Source: Flavobacteriaceae bacterium (GTDB taxonomy: Bacteria > Bacteroidota > Bacteroidia > Flavobacteriales > Flavobacteriaceae). Taken from it: a DNA stretch of 64,000 bases. Both the position numbers and the translations under genes were made by a program. Position 1 is the stretch's first letter. Every line of letters starts with the position of its first letter. The notes below the pieces were generated by a model. The model had not been told where the DNA came from. It did not search any database and was given only the letters and a program-made list of their open reading frames with translations. The stretch spans positions 62,001-126,000 of the forward strand of contig JABABD010000020.1 in assembly GCA_014238425.1 (NCBI GenBank), given 5' to 3'. This document shows, in pieces, positions 27,688-36,541 of the stretch.

Positions 27688-29241
27688 ATGGCAACAGCAA
27701 CAATAGATTTCGGAATGGACCAAGCATTAAGAGAGCTTGGCATCAAAGATATAAATGAAGGGACCTCAACAGGATCAAATAACTTTTCAAACGGAGAGAT
27801 TATTGCATCTTATTCTCCAGTAGATGGCCAGCTTATCGGTAAAGTAAAAACGACCACTAGAGAAGATTACGAAAAAGTTATGGATGCGGCTACTAAAGCT
27901 TTTCAAAGTTTTAGAGATATGCCAGCGCCACAAAGAGGCGAGATCGTGCGTCAATTTGGCAACAAACTTAGAGAGTTAAAAGAACCATTAGGAAAGCTTG
28001 TATCTTACGAAATGGGAAAATCTTTACAAGAAGGTTATGGAGAAGTTCAAGAAATGATTGACATCTGTGATTTTGCAGTAGGGTTATCAAGACAATTAAA
28101 CGGACAAACAATTCCTTCTGAGCGTCCAGGACACGTCATGAGGGAACAATGGCATCCAATTGGTGTTGTGGGGATTATTTCGGCATTTAACTTTCCAGTA
28201 GCCGTTTGGGCTTGGAACACTGCTTTAGCATGGATTTGTGGTGATGTATGTGTTTGGAAAGCGTCTGAAAAAGCACCTTTATGTTCTGTTGCTTGTCAAA
28301 ATATAATCGCAGGAATCTTAAAAGAAAATAACTTACCAGAAGGTATTTCATGTATCATAAATGGAGACTATAGAGTTGGTGAATTCATGACTACTGATGC
28401 TAGAATTCCTTTAGTTTCTGCTACAGGTTCTACCAGAATGGGAAGAATAGTTGGCGCCACAGTTGCAGAACGTTTTGGAAAATCGTTATTAGAATTAGGA
28501 GGAAATAACGCCATCATTATTACGCCTTCTGCAGATTTAAAAGTAGTAGTTCCTGGTGCTGTATTTGGCGCTGTTGGAACTTGTGGACAACGTTGTACAT
28601 CTACAAGACGACTAATTATTCATGAATCTGTTTATGATAAAGTAAGAGATGCTATAGTTAGCGCTTATGGCCAATTAACTATTGGAAATCCATTAGACGA
28701 AAGAAATCATATTGGTCCTTTAATTGATAAAGATGCTGTAAACACTTATTTGGCTGCTATTGAAAAAGCGAAAGCTGAAGGTGGAAATGTATTAGTTGAA
28801 GGTGGTGTTTTAGAAGGGGAAGGTTATGAAAGTGGTTGTTATGTAAAACCAGCCATTATTGAAGCTGAAAACCATTTTGAAATTGTGCAACATGAAACGT
28901 TTGCTCCAATTTTATATTTAATGAAATATTCTGGAGAGGTAGAAAATGCTATTGACAAACAAAATGGCGTTGCTCAAGGTCTATCGTCTGCCATCATGAC
29001 CAACGAAATGAAAGAAGCTGAGAAGTTTTTATCGTATGCTGGTTCTGATTGCGGAATTGCAAATGTAAATATTGGAACGTCTGGTGCAGAAATTGGTGGT
29101 GCTTTTGGAGGTGAAAAAGAAACAGGTGGCGGACGCGAGTCTGGATCTGATGCTTGGAAAGTTTACATGCGTAGACAAACAAATACAGTAAACTATTCAG
29201 ACGAATTGCCTTTAGCACAAGGAATTAAGTTCGATTTGTAA
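27688..29241 (+). CDS. ALDH7-type aldehyde dehydrogenase (aminoadipate-semialdehyde/piperideine-6-carboxylate dehydrogenase)
   Basis: This 517-residue cytoplasmic enzyme has the typical aldehyde dehydrogenase catalytic pair E269 (LELGGNNA) and C303 (GQRCT) and an NAD-binding region with FNFPVAVW. The overall sequence resembles antiquitin (ALDH7A1) and bacterial piperideine-6-carboxylate dehydrogenases, which oxidise alpha-aminoadipic semialdehyde to alpha-aminoadipate in lysine breakdown using NAD(P). No other lysine-degradation gene is adjacent, so the substrate rests on family similarity. It is a single-gene unit with its own promoter box and terminator. Confidence 0.88.
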   Translation: MATATIDFGMDQALRELGIKDINEGTSTGSNNFSNGEIIASYSPVDGQLIGKVKTTTREDYEKVMDAATKAFQSFRDMPAPQRGEIVRQFGNKLRELKEPLGKLVSYEMGKSLQEGYGEVQEMIDICDFAVGLSRQLNGQTIPSERPGHVMREQWHPIGVVGIISAFNFPVAVWAWNTALAWICGDVCVWKASEKAPLCSVACQNIIAGILKENNLPEGISCIINGDYRVGEFMTTDARIPLVSATGSTRMGRIVGATVAERFGKSLLELGGNNAIIITPSADLKVVVPGAVFGAVGTCGQRCTSTRRLIIHESVYDKVRDAIVSAYGQLTIGNPLDERNHIGPLIDKDAVNTYLAAIEKAKAEGGNVLVEGGVLEGEGYESGCYVKPAIIEAENHFEIVQHETFAPILYLMKYSGEVENAIDKQNGVAQGLSSAIMTNEMKEAEKFLSYAGSDCGIANVNIGTSGAEIGGAFGGEKETGGGRESGSDAWKVYMRRQTNTVNYSDELPLAQGIKFDL

Positions 29242-29261
29242 GAATTATCTTTAATATATTT

Positions 29262-29296
29262 AAAATCCGCTTCTTGTCGAAGCGGATTTTTGTTTT
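29262..29296 (+). terminator. Terminator after the aldehyde dehydrogenase gene
   Basis: AAAATCCGCTT and AAGCGGATTTT form an 11-base stem (29262-29272 with 29280-29290) around a seven-base loop, followed by TTTTT-rich sequence. Confidence 0.9.
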
Positions 29297-29369
29297 TTAA
29301 ACGATATTTTATGCGTTTAAACGATAGCTCCCGTTGTTATCCCATCAAACAATTTGGCAAATGTTAAAA

Positions 29370-29397
29370 ACTGTTAAAAATTTAATAATTTAACAGT
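29370..29397. promoter_or_regulatory. Inverted repeat upstream of the OmpA gene
   Basis: ACTGTTAAA and TTTAACAGT are perfect inverted repeats with a ten-base spacer, centred 35 bases before the ATG at 29419. It could be an operator or a 5' leader hairpin. No matching regulator is in the window. Confidence 0.35.
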
Positions 29398-29418
29398 CAA
29401 TAACTTAAACCTTCAACT

Positions 29419-30354
29419 ATGAGTAAAAGAACATCTTACCTTCTCGGTATGTTGCTCACTATCGTTATCGGTACCTTATTGTATTGTTATCTCTGCGACA
29501 ATTGTAATTGCAGCGGGACTACAAATACTGAAGGAACCATTGATAATAGTGTAGTGGACACACCGACAACAGATGCCAAAAAAGCAACTTTTAACCCATT
29601 TAGTATTAATGGCGAGAACGGTGATATTGGCATTAGCAGTAACGATAACTTTAATTTCAACTTGTCAAATTTTTCAGCATTAATGCCAGTGTCAGCAAAT
29701 GTTGATGCCGCCTTAGCAAAACTTAAAGATTATCTAACAGCAAATCCTGGAAAGTCTATTGATATCACAGGGTATTACACTTCTGATGAAGCTAATAACT
29801 CAGCCTTCCCTAATCTTGGATTGGCAAGAGCGAATTCCGTAAAAAACTATTTCGTACTTAAAGGAATGTCTTCTAAAGATCTCGACACTTATGGAGAACT
29901 TAAAGATGACCTTGTAGCTGATGCTGATAACATACTTCATGGACCAATTTCTTTTGGAGTTAGTACAGGCAGCGCTACTACAGAAGCCGATATGAAAATA
30001 TTAGGCGATAAAATTAAAGCAAATCCTTTGGTGTTATATTTTAATACAGGACAAGCTGCAATAAATCTCACAGCAGATCAGCGTCAAAAAATCGCCGATA
30101 TTTCAAGATATCTTGATAAAGTAGATGGTGCTTCTTGCAATGTTGTTGGGCATACTGACAACACAGGTGGAAGAGACACTAACGTTAAGCTTGGGCAAGA
30201 CAGAGCAGAATTTGGAAAAGCCTATCTCGTAAGAAATGGTATTCCAGCCTCTAAAATAAATGCATCTTCAAAAGGACCAGATGAGCCTATTGCAGATAAC
30301 GCTACAGAAGAAGGCCGAGCAAAAAACAGAAGAACAGTAATAACAATTAACTAA
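29419..30354 (+). CDS. OmpA family protein with two OmpA-like modules
   Basis: This 311-residue protein has one N-terminal membrane helix or uncleaved signal (about 8-24) and a Cys-rich start (CYLCDNCNCS). Residues about 85-165 look like a degenerate OmpA-like fold (ALAKLKDYL.. DITGYYTSDE). Residues about 190-311 are a full peptidoglycan-binding OmpA domain with NVVGHTDNTGG, LGQDRAEFGKAYL and a final AKNRRTVITI. It probably links the envelope to peptidoglycan. The next gene follows after 15 bases, so the two are likely co-transcribed. Confidence 0.88.
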   Translation: MSKRTSYLLGMLLTIVIGTLLYCYLCDNCNCSGTTNTEGTIDNSVVDTPTTDAKKATFNPFSINGENGDIGISSNDNFNFNLSNFSALMPVSANVDAALAKLKDYLTANPGKSIDITGYYTSDEANNSAFPNLGLARANSVKNYFVLKGMSSKDLDTYGELKDDLVADADNILHGPISFGVSTGSATTEADMKILGDKIKANPLVLYFNTGQAAINLTADQRQKIADISRYLDKVDGASCNVVGHTDNTGGRDTNVKLGQDRAEFGKAYLVRNGIPASKINASSKGPDEPIADNATEEGRAKNRRTVITIN

Positions 30355-30369
30355 TAAAAACAAGATATT

Positions 30370-30897
30370 ATGAATTGGTGTATTTTAATCCCAGCATTAG
30401 TTGGACTTTTATGTGGAATCCTCGGTTATCTTTTAGGAAGATTACTAGGAGGCGGAAACAATAATATAGATGATTGGAAAAGCAGAAATGCGCAATTACA
30501 AGCAGATTTAGATGCCTGTAGAAGCAAATTATCTGTAAAAGGACCTTCAGCAGCAAGTACAAGCTCTAGCATTGCATCATCTTTTGCTGCTGCAGGAGTT
30601 GCTTTTAATGCCAATGCAGCTAAAGCAGTATTTGGAAAACGTATTAAAGAAAACGATTTGACTGTTGTTGAGGGCATTGGTCCGAAAATACAAGAGCTTT
30701 TCCACAATCATGATGTAATGACATGGGCTTCCTTAGCAAACTGTACTGTAGATAAATGTCAACAAGTTCTAGATAGTGGTGGTGACCGTTTTAAGATCCA
30801 CAATCCAGGCACATGGCCGAAACAAGCAGGTTTAGCTGCTGAAGGCAAATGGCAAGAGCTTTTAGATTGGCAAGATGCTCTTGATGGAGGCAAATAA
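30370..30897 (+). CDS. Membrane-anchored protein with C-terminal helix-hairpin-helix-like domain
   Basis: This 175-residue protein has an N-terminal membrane helix (LIPALVGLLCGILGYLLGRL), a short coiled region, an Ala/Ser-rich linker, and a C-terminal domain. The segment TVVEGIGPKIQELF matches the first helix-hairpin-helix of proteins that bind DNA or act as protein-interaction modules. In flavobacteria a similar gene often follows an OmpA-like gene, as here. Role unknown; the membrane anchor argues against a simple nucleoid function. Confidence 0.75.
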   Translation: MNWCILIPALVGLLCGILGYLLGRLLGGGNNNIDDWKSRNAQLQADLDACRSKLSVKGPSAASTSSSIASSFAAAGVAFNANAAKAVFGKRIKENDLTVVEGIGPKIQELFHNHDVMTWASLANCTVDKCQQVLDSGGDRFKIHNPGTWPKQAGLAAEGKWQELLDWQDALDGGK

Positions 30898-30924
30898 ATA
30901 ATTCGTTAAACAATAAATCAACTT

Positions 30925-30955
30925 AAAAAGCCGTTTCCAAAGGAAACGGCTTTTT
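30925..30955 (+). terminator. Strong terminator after the OmpA-linked gene pair
   Basis: AAAAAGCCGTTTCC (30925-30938) pairs perfectly with GGAAACGGCTTTTT (30942-30955) around a three-base loop. The next ATG begins one base after the hairpin, so the following gene has no room for a normal leader beyond it. Confidence 0.92.
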
Positions 30956-30956
30956 A

Positions 30957-31220
30957 ATGGAACAAAAATATATCATAGGTCTCGTTGTAATAAGCTTTAT
31001 ATTAACAAATGCTGTTGCATATTTAGACGAAGGTTTACGAAATTTTGACTATTTAAATCATCTGGGGGATTGGATTGCACTCATTATGTATACAACCGCA
31101 TTTCTAGTAATTCCTTTATTGCTTTTCTTTGGAGTAAGAAAGAAGCTTAATAATAGATTTGCTTTCTCTCTTTTTGGGTTTGTTCCAACTGTATTATTGA
31201 TATTACTTCAATTATCGTAG
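30957..31220 (+). CDS. Small membrane protein (87 aa)
   Basis: This 87-residue protein has about three hydrophobic segments (residues 4-20, 40-60, 68-86) and short charged loops (EGLRNFDYLNHLGD, RKKLNNR). The ATG lies directly after a strong terminator, so it can be translated only from transcripts that read through the hairpin or begin inside it. The hydrophobic pattern and codon use look real. The family is not recognised. Confidence 0.6.
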   Translation: MEQKYIIGLVVISFILTNAVAYLDEGLRNFDYLNHLGDWIALIMYTTAFLVIPLLLFFGVRKKLNNRFAFSLFGFVPTVLLILLQLS

Positions 31221-31677
31221 AAAAAATAAAACCTCATTTCAGTGCCGGAACTTTGTCGGGAGAAACGAGGCTTATTTATGTAATTGATTAATAGCAGGGC
31301 TAAAATCGTAATTATAAGTTTATCCTGTATAAAATAATCTATGATTGGCATAAAAAAATGTATAATTGGTAGTCTTTTGCATTTTTTTGGGATGAACTGC
31401 TATTTTACTGATACCCAAATGATAAGAAAAATCCTCGCTTCAGTATTCCTTTAGGTACTTAAAGCAAGGATTTCACAGGTAACTGATTAATAGCGCTGTA
31501 AATATCTTGATGTTTTATTATTTCAATGTCACTTAGACAAGTCTCTTTCGTTAAGTTTTATTGTCAAGTCTGAGTTATATAATTTTATACCGCTAACTTA
31601 TGATAAGTTAATAATATTGAATACCACATATGTAACAAACACTACAACATATGTAACATTTACAAAAAAACTAAACG
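31221..31677. other. Gene-free region with two related hairpins and a 21-base-period repeat
   Basis: No convincing ORF is present. Two related structured blocks 199 bases apart occur: a hairpin CCTCATTTC/GAAACGAGG (31232-31270) followed by TAATTGATTAATAGC (31281-31295), and a hairpin AAATCCTCGCTT/AAGCAAGGATTT (31429-31473) followed by TAACTGATTAATAGC (31480-31494). Both share the CCTCrYTTCAGT start. A CATATGTAACA direct repeat lies at the right end. A small RNA or a duplicated relic is possible; direction is unclear. Confidence 0.45.
31627..31658. repeat. Direct repeat CATATGTAACA with 21-base period, copy 1
   Basis: CATATGTAACA occurs at 31627-31637 and 31648-31658, two DNA turns apart. The same 32-base layout occurs at 50235-50266. 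It looks like a tandem protein-binding site. No start codon lies close downstream on either strand, so its target is unclear. Confidence 0.5.
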
Positions 31678-32811
31678 TTAACTATACTTGACTTTACGGA
31701 GAATTCGTATGCTTTCCTTGTAGTTATCATAAACCTCATTGCCTGCTAGTTTTATATATGGACGTGCATCATTGAGCTTTTCCATGGCATCGTCAAAATC
31801 ATTGAAGTAACAAATAAGATAGGTTTCAGGAAGATTTATTAAATCTGTCTGCTCATTTTTTCTAAGCGCTATGCCTTTTTTAAGTTTATCTATAATAGCA
31901 TTATTTGTATTGTAAATGTGATGCAAGACTTTTTTATCAAACTGAGGTGCTTCGAACAATAAAGAGGTGTTGATATTATAATTGGCATTATTTTCAAAAT
32001 GAATGATAGTTTCTTCAAGTGGATAATATTTAGACGAATTATGAAGCCCAAGATTTACATACTCTACAATCTTAAAACTATCTTCATCAAACCCAATAGA
32101 GACCTCATCCAAAGTTGAATAGAATAATCTGACTTGCTCATTGATCAGCTCGATATCTACACGAGAGAAAAACGTTTCATTCTTCACTATTTTTTCTTGT
32201 CCAGCCCAACACAATACAAAATACTCTTTAAAGACCTTGTATTGCGGGTTGTAATCTTGCCGTTTGTTCATGAAATGCATGACGCCATCAAGTGTATATT
32301 CAATATTGTTTTGGGCATGACTCTCAATAGCCTGTACAATCTTGGAATTAGCATCCTTTATTTCTATATCAAAAACCTTGGGCATACTCATGCTACCGTC
32401 TCTAAAGAACACAGCGCCTCCATAATACTTCCAGATATTCTTCTTTAAAGATGTGATCTTATCTATAGCTCTTATCGTCACAAGTCCGACAACTTTATCA
32501 TCTGGAAGATGTGGAAATGGAATATTCTCGTACTGTACAATAGGCGGATGCGTCAAGTAGGCGTTGATAAGATTCTGAATCTTACTATCGTCAAAAAAAT
32601 CGACACCTATAATATTATTATCCTCATCCTCAACACCAATAACAATATATGAGTTGTTTTTAGGATTGCTGTTCGAAAGCGCACAAATATGTTTTAAGAA
32701 TTTTGCCTTACCTTCTTTATGCGTGATATCAATCTTTCGTTTTTTGTCATAAAAACTGTTCTCATCGTTGTGAGCCAATAAATTTTTAATCAACAAACGC
32801 TTATTAATCAT
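31678..32811 (-). CDS. AlbA_2 (Schlafen-type) domain protein, putative ATP-binding
   Basis: This 377-residue cytoplasmic protein has an N-terminal AlbA_2 domain (about 25-165), shown by HICALSNSNPKNNSYIVIG followed by D..NIIGV, then VGLVTIRAI and a final YGGAVFFRDGSMS. Proteins with this domain are often annotated as transcriptional regulators or nucleases, but the function is usually untested. The C-terminal half (about 190-377) has no family I recognise. Its ATG directly follows the stop of the SDR gene with no gap, so the two are likely coupled. Lack of a nearby toxin or methylase argues against a simple defence island. Confidence 0.8.
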   Translation of the reverse strand: MINKRLLIKNLLAHNDENSFYDKKRKIDITHKEGKAKFLKHICALSNSNPKNNSYIVIGVEDEDNNIIGVDFFDDSKIQNLINAYLTHPPIVQYENIPFPHLPDDKVVGLVTIRAIDKITSLKKNIWKYYGGAVFFRDGSMSMPKVFDIEIKDANSKIVQAIESHAQNNIEYTLDGVMHFMNKRQDYNPQYKVFKEYFVLCWAGQEKIVKNETFFSRVDIELINEQVRLFYSTLDEVSIGFDEDSFKIVEYVNLGLHNSSKYYPLEETIIHFENNANYNINTSLLFEAPQFDKKVLHHIYNTNNAIIDKLKKGIALRKNEQTDLINLPETYLICYFNDFDDAMEKLNDARPYIKLAGNEVYDNYKESIRILRKVKYS

Positions 32812-33564
32812 TTACATTTTCTTATTAATCGTCACATTATTTGCCTGTGCTGTGGGGAAGACTAACAAGTCTGCAATATTTACATGTGCAGGTCGAGTAA
32901 TGGCAAAGTGAATAATCTCTGCTATATCTTCAGGTTGCAATGCTTTGTAACCTTTATATACTCCATCTGCAACGGTATCTCCTTTAAAACGCACTTGTGA
33001 GAATTCTGTCTCTACCATTCCTGGATTAATAGCACATACCTTAATACCAAAAGGGTTTAGATCAATACGCATTCCTTTAGTAATGGCATCAACGGCATGT
33101 TTACTCGCACAATAGACATTCCCTTTAGGGTACACCTCTTTACCAGCTGAAGATCCAATATTTATTATATGTCCGGATTGCCGTTCAGACATCTGCGGGA
33201 TAATAGCTCTGCTCACATATAATAACCCCATAACATTAATATCCATCATCGCATCCCAATCATCTGTGCTACCATCCTGTATAAAATCCAGACCATGAGC
33301 ATTACCAGCATTATTTATAAGGATGTCTATTTTAGAAAAATCGCTAGGCAGAGAATCTATCGCCTTAAATGTTGCTTCTTTATCTCTTACATCAAAATTG
33401 AGCGTATGCACATCTGTTTGCCTCTCGAGTGCCGATTTAATCGTGTCTAACCGCTCTTGACGTCTGCCACAAAGCACAAGATTAATACCGTGTTTTGCAA
33501 ACTCATGAGCTGTTGCGCGACCTATACCACTTGTGGCTCCTGTAATAAATGCTGTTTTTTTCAT
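32812..33564 (-). CDS. SDR family NAD(P)-dependent oxidoreductase (YdfG-like)
   Basis: This is a classical short-chain dehydrogenase of 250 residues. The nucleotide-binding loop is T8-G-A-T-S-G-I-G15, the structural NNAG at 84-87, and the catalytic triad S138/139, Y151 and K155 (YCASK). Sequence is close to YdfG-type enzymes that oxidise serine, 3-hydroxy acids or allo-threonine with NADP; the substrate here is not proven. It is upstream of and directly abuts the AlbA_2 gene. Confidence 0.9.
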   Translation of the reverse strand: MKKTAFITGATSGIGRATAHEFAKHGINLVLCGRRQERLDTIKSALERQTDVHTLNFDVRDKEATFKAIDSLPSDFSKIDILINNAGNAHGLDFIQDGSTDDWDAMMDINVMGLLYVSRAIIPQMSERQSGHIINIGSSAGKEVYPKGNVYCASKHAVDAITKGMRIDLNPFGIKVCAINPGMVETEFSQVRFKGDTVADGVYKGYKALQPEDIAEIIHFAITRPAHVNIADLLVFPTAQANNVTINKKM

Positions 33565-33660
33565 TTATAATTTTGTTTCATCCTGATATTCATGCTTTTG
33601 AACTTAAAAAAAGTCCAAAAAACCTTACAAAACGTATATTTACCTATAAACCCTCAAGAT

Positions 33661-34467
33661 ATGAAGACTTTAAAAACCCTGAAACTAATTTTTGTGACTT
33701 TATTAATTGTTACTGGTATTAGTTGCGATAACGAACCCAATAACTCTGATTCTCAAGGACCAGCATCAATTTCTGTTAGATTGCAGGATATGCCTGGAGA
33801 CTACGAGAACGTTTTTGTAGATGTTATGGATGTTATGGTAAAGTATGATAGTGATGAGGGAGAAAACGGTTGGCAGAGTTTAGAAGCCATTAATACTGGA
33901 GTTTATGACCTCCTTGAATTAACGGGTGGTGTTGATGTGTTATTAGTAGATAATTATGAAATTCCTTCAGGTGTTTTGAAACAAGTTCGACTAGTTCTTG
34001 GTGAAGAAAATTCTGTGGTGATTGAAGGAGACACGTTGCCTTTGAGTACTCCTAGCGCTCAACAATCTGGATTAAAAATCCATGTTAACCAAGCTCTTGA
34101 ACCTAATATAAACTACACATTCCTATTAGATTTTGATGTTGATGAATCAATTGTCATGGCTGGAAACTCAGGAAATATCATCTTAAAACCAAGACTTAGA
34201 GCCAGTGTTGAAGCTTTATCAGGTATTATTATAGGCAGTGTAGTACCTGCCGATGTTCAAACTGAGATTACAGCTACTAATGGAACAGATACTATCTCCG
34301 CTTTTGCAGACTCAGATGGCAACTTCATGTTAGTAGGATTACCTGAAGGTTCATATACAGTTACGATAACTCCTGATACTAGCTCAGAATTAGCAGAACA
34401 AACGATTGAAAATGTTGAAGTAACAGTTGGTAACACAACAGATTTGGGTGAAATAATCCTGAATTAA
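33661..34467 (+). CDS. DUF4382 domain lipoprotein with C-terminal beta-sandwich
   Basis: This is a 268-residue exported lipoprotein. The ATG at 33661 is chosen because it gives a signal ending V-T-G-I-S-C; the in-frame start at 33592 adds 23 unrelated residues. About residues 38-185 form a DUF4382 domain (VRLQDMPGDYENVFVDV, then YDLLELTGG, then GVLKQVRLVLG). About residues 195-268 resemble a carboxypeptidase regulatory-like domain (GSVVPADVQ, then GNFMLVGLPEGSYTV). The role is unknown; perhaps a surface or periplasmic binding protein. Its TAA overlaps the stop of the convergent aldo/keto reductase gene within TTAA. Confidence 0.85.
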   Translation: MKTLKTLKLIFVTLLIVTGISCDNEPNNSDSQGPASISVRLQDMPGDYENVFVDVMDVMVKYDSDEGENGWQSLEAINTGVYDLLELTGGVDVLLVDNYEIPSGVLKQVRLVLGEENSVVIEGDTLPLSTPSAQQSGLKIHVNQALEPNINYTFLLDFDVDESIVMAGNSGNIILKPRLRASVEALSGIIIGSVVPADVQTEITATNGTDTISAFADSDGNFMLVGLPEGSYTVTITPDTSSELAEQTIENVEVTVGNTTDLGEIILN

Positions 34468-35333
34468 GGTACTTTATGTCCTTGACTTGCCACCAAGATC
34501 AAGAACCAATCTTGCAATTCCATATTAATTTTTGCTGCTTTTGCAGCATCTGTTATCCGTTTAGGTGTTGTTGTGCCAATGACTGGATGAATATTTGCTG
34601 GATGCTTCATAATCCAAGCCAACAATAACTGATCTTCGGTAGCATCATATTTTTCCAATAGTTCCCCTAACTGCTTATGAATACGTCTTGTCTGTTCATT
34701 GTCTTCCCTAAAGACATTACCCAAAGGCGACCATGCCATTGGTGTGATATCATTGGTAATCATTGTATCTAAAGTACCATCATGCATTGCCGTATGCGTT
34801 GTTAACGAGAACTCAATTTGATTTACAGAAATAGGCATTTTACTACCTATCATGTTCATTTGCGCTGGTGTAAAGTTAGACACGCCAAAATCCTTGATTT
34901 TTCCCTGCCGCATCAATTGTAAAATAGCCTCAGCAATCTCATCTGAACGCATCAACGGACTTGGTCTGTGCATTAATATTACATCTAAATAATCTGTTTT
35001 CAAGAGTTTAAGGGATTCTTCAACAGACCAAATAATATACTCTTTAGAGTATTCATAATGTCCAACCTTATTTTTACGGTCCCCACTTAAATGTTGAATA
35101 CCGCATTTTGAAATCAGCTGTATGTCTTCTCTTTTAATATTGCTTTCAGCTAACGCAATTCCAAAATCTTCCTCAGTTGTATAGCCTCCATAAATATCAG
35201 CATGATCAAACGTAGTAATCTTATTTTCAATGCAATGACTCATCAGCGAGGACATTTCTTTTTTATCTAGTTGCTTTCCCCAAGCGCCCCAAGTCATCGT
35301 GCCAGAAATAATACGTGAAAATTCTTTGTTCAT
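34464..35333 (-). CDS. Aldo/keto reductase family protein
   Basis: This 289-residue TIM-barrel oxidoreductase of the YdhF-like AKR group has the catalytic set D46, Y48 (FDHADIYGG), K76 (LISKCGI) and the HRP segment (LMHRPSPL), and a C-terminal NADPH-binding region (HPVIGTTTPKRI). It reduces aldehydes or ketones with NADPH; the substrate is unknown. The gene is convergent with the DUF4382 gene and separated by 156 bases from the start of the Bat operon, which reads the other way. Confidence 0.9.
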   Translation of the reverse strand: MNKEFSRIISGTMTWGAWGKQLDKKEMSSLMSHCIENKITTFDHADIYGGYTTEEDFGIALAESNIKREDIQLISKCGIQHLSGDRKNKVGHYEYSKEYIIWSVEESLKLLKTDYLDVILMHRPSPLMRSDEIAEAILQLMRQGKIKDFGVSNFTPAQMNMIGSKMPISVNQIEFSLTTHTAMHDGTLDTMITNDITPMAWSPLGNVFREDNEQTRRIHKQLGELLEKYDATEDQLLLAWIMKHPANIHPVIGTTTPKRITDAAKAAKINMELQDWFLILVASQGHKVP

Positions 35334-35442
35334 AGCTGAATTTGATAATGTTTAAAATTAACAAACAAATAACAGGAGATGGCTTTTAAATACTGGAATT
35401 TTTAACCAATTATTAACAGCTCTAACCGAATTATTTTAACAA

Positions 35443-35474
35443 TTTGCGATGTTGAAAATTAGGGCTTACATTCG
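35443..35474 (+). promoter_or_regulatory. Putative promoter of the Bat operon
   Basis: TTTG at 35443-35446, a 20-base spacer and TACATTCG at 35467-35474 give a near match to the Bacteroidota consensus (one mismatch in the -7 box). It is 16 bases before the ATG of the moxR gene, so the leader would be short. Confidence 0.5.
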
Positions 35475-35489
35475 CCTGGTAAATAATAC

Positions 35490-36494
35490 ATGATGGAAGA
35501 TACAAGTACAATAGATATTAAGGCTATTAACGAAGCTATTGAAAAAGAAAGTGCTTTCGTAGACCTACTTACTTTAGAAATGAATAAAGTAATCGTTGGG
35601 CAGAAGCATATGATAGAACGTTTGTTGATTGGCTTACTTGGTCAAGGACACATCTTATTAGAAGGTGTTCCTGGACTGGCAAAGACATTGGCGATTAATA
35701 CACTAGCGCAAGCTGTTGATGGTAGTTTTAGTAGAATTCAGTTTACTCCAGATCTTCTGCCAGCTGATGTTACTGGTACATTGATCTACAATATGAAGCA
35801 GAATGATTTCACCATAAAGAAAGGACCCATTTTTGCCAATTTTGTATTAGCTGATGAGATCAACAGGGCACCGGCAAAAGTACAATCAGCATTGTTAGAA
35901 GCGATGCAGGAAAAACAAGTGACCATTGGTGACGAAACTTTTGTGCTTGACAGACCATTTTTAGTTATGGCCACGCAAAATCCAGTAGAACAAGAAGGAA
36001 CATATCCATTGCCTGAAGCACAGGTTGACCGTTTTATGTTAAAAACAGTTATCGATTATCCTAAAATGGATGAGGAACAACAAATTGTTCGCGCTAATTT
36101 AAAAGGCGCTTTCGAAAAAGTAAATCCTGTTGTTTCCGTAAAACAGATTCTTGATGCTCAAAAAGCGGTAAGAACCGTTTATATGGATGAGAAAATTGAA
36201 AAATATATACTCGATATTGTATTCGCAACACGATATCCTGAAAAATATAAATTATCTGAGCTTAAGCCTTTAATTTCTTTTGGAGCTTCACCTCGTGGAA
36301 GTATCAATTTAGCTACAGCTGCAAAATGCTTCGCTTTTATTAAAAGAAGAGGCTATGTGATTCCGGAAGATGTTCGCGCTGTTGTTCATGATGTGCTACG
36401 TCATAGAATAGGTATTACTTACGAAGCTGAAGCTGAGAATGTAACGTCTGAAGATATCATCAATAAAATTGTCAACGAGATTGAAGTGCCATAG
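35490..36494 (+). CDS. MoxR family AAA+ ATPase
   Basis: This 334-residue AAA+ chaperone-like ATPase has Walker A G-V-P-G-L-A-K-T (59-66), Walker B FVLADEINRAP, a sensor segment VMATQNPVEQEG, and a C-terminal lid domain. By family knowledge MoxR proteins remodel or activate von Willebrand factor A (VWA) domain proteins encoded next to them. It is the first gene of a nine-gene unit that contains two VWA proteins and a DUF58 protein, matching that role. A start at the next ATG (35493) is also possible. Confidence 0.93.
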   Translation: MMEDTSTIDIKAINEAIEKESAFVDLLTLEMNKVIVGQKHMIERLLIGLLGQGHILLEGVPGLAKTLAINTLAQAVDGSFSRIQFTPDLLPADVTGTLIYNMKQNDFTIKKGPIFANFVLADEINRAPAKVQSALLEAMQEKQVTIGDETFVLDRPFLVMATQNPVEQEGTYPLPEAQVDRFMLKTVIDYPKMDEEQQIVRANLKGAFEKVNPVVSVKQILDAQKAVRTVYMDEKIEKYILDIVFATRYPEKYKLSELKPLISFGASPRGSINLATAAKCFAFIKRRGYVIPEDVRAVVHDVLRHRIGITYEAEAENVTSEDIINKIVNEIEVP

Positions 36495-36541
36495 TAGTTA
36501 TTCAGAAGTTAACTGAATATTGATTATTGTCGACTGAACAA

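Noticed and set aside
31678-33564. AlbA_2 protein and SDR as a defence island
   Set aside because: No restriction, nuclease or toxin partner is near and the SDR is a normal metabolic enzyme, so the pair does not resemble a known defence system.
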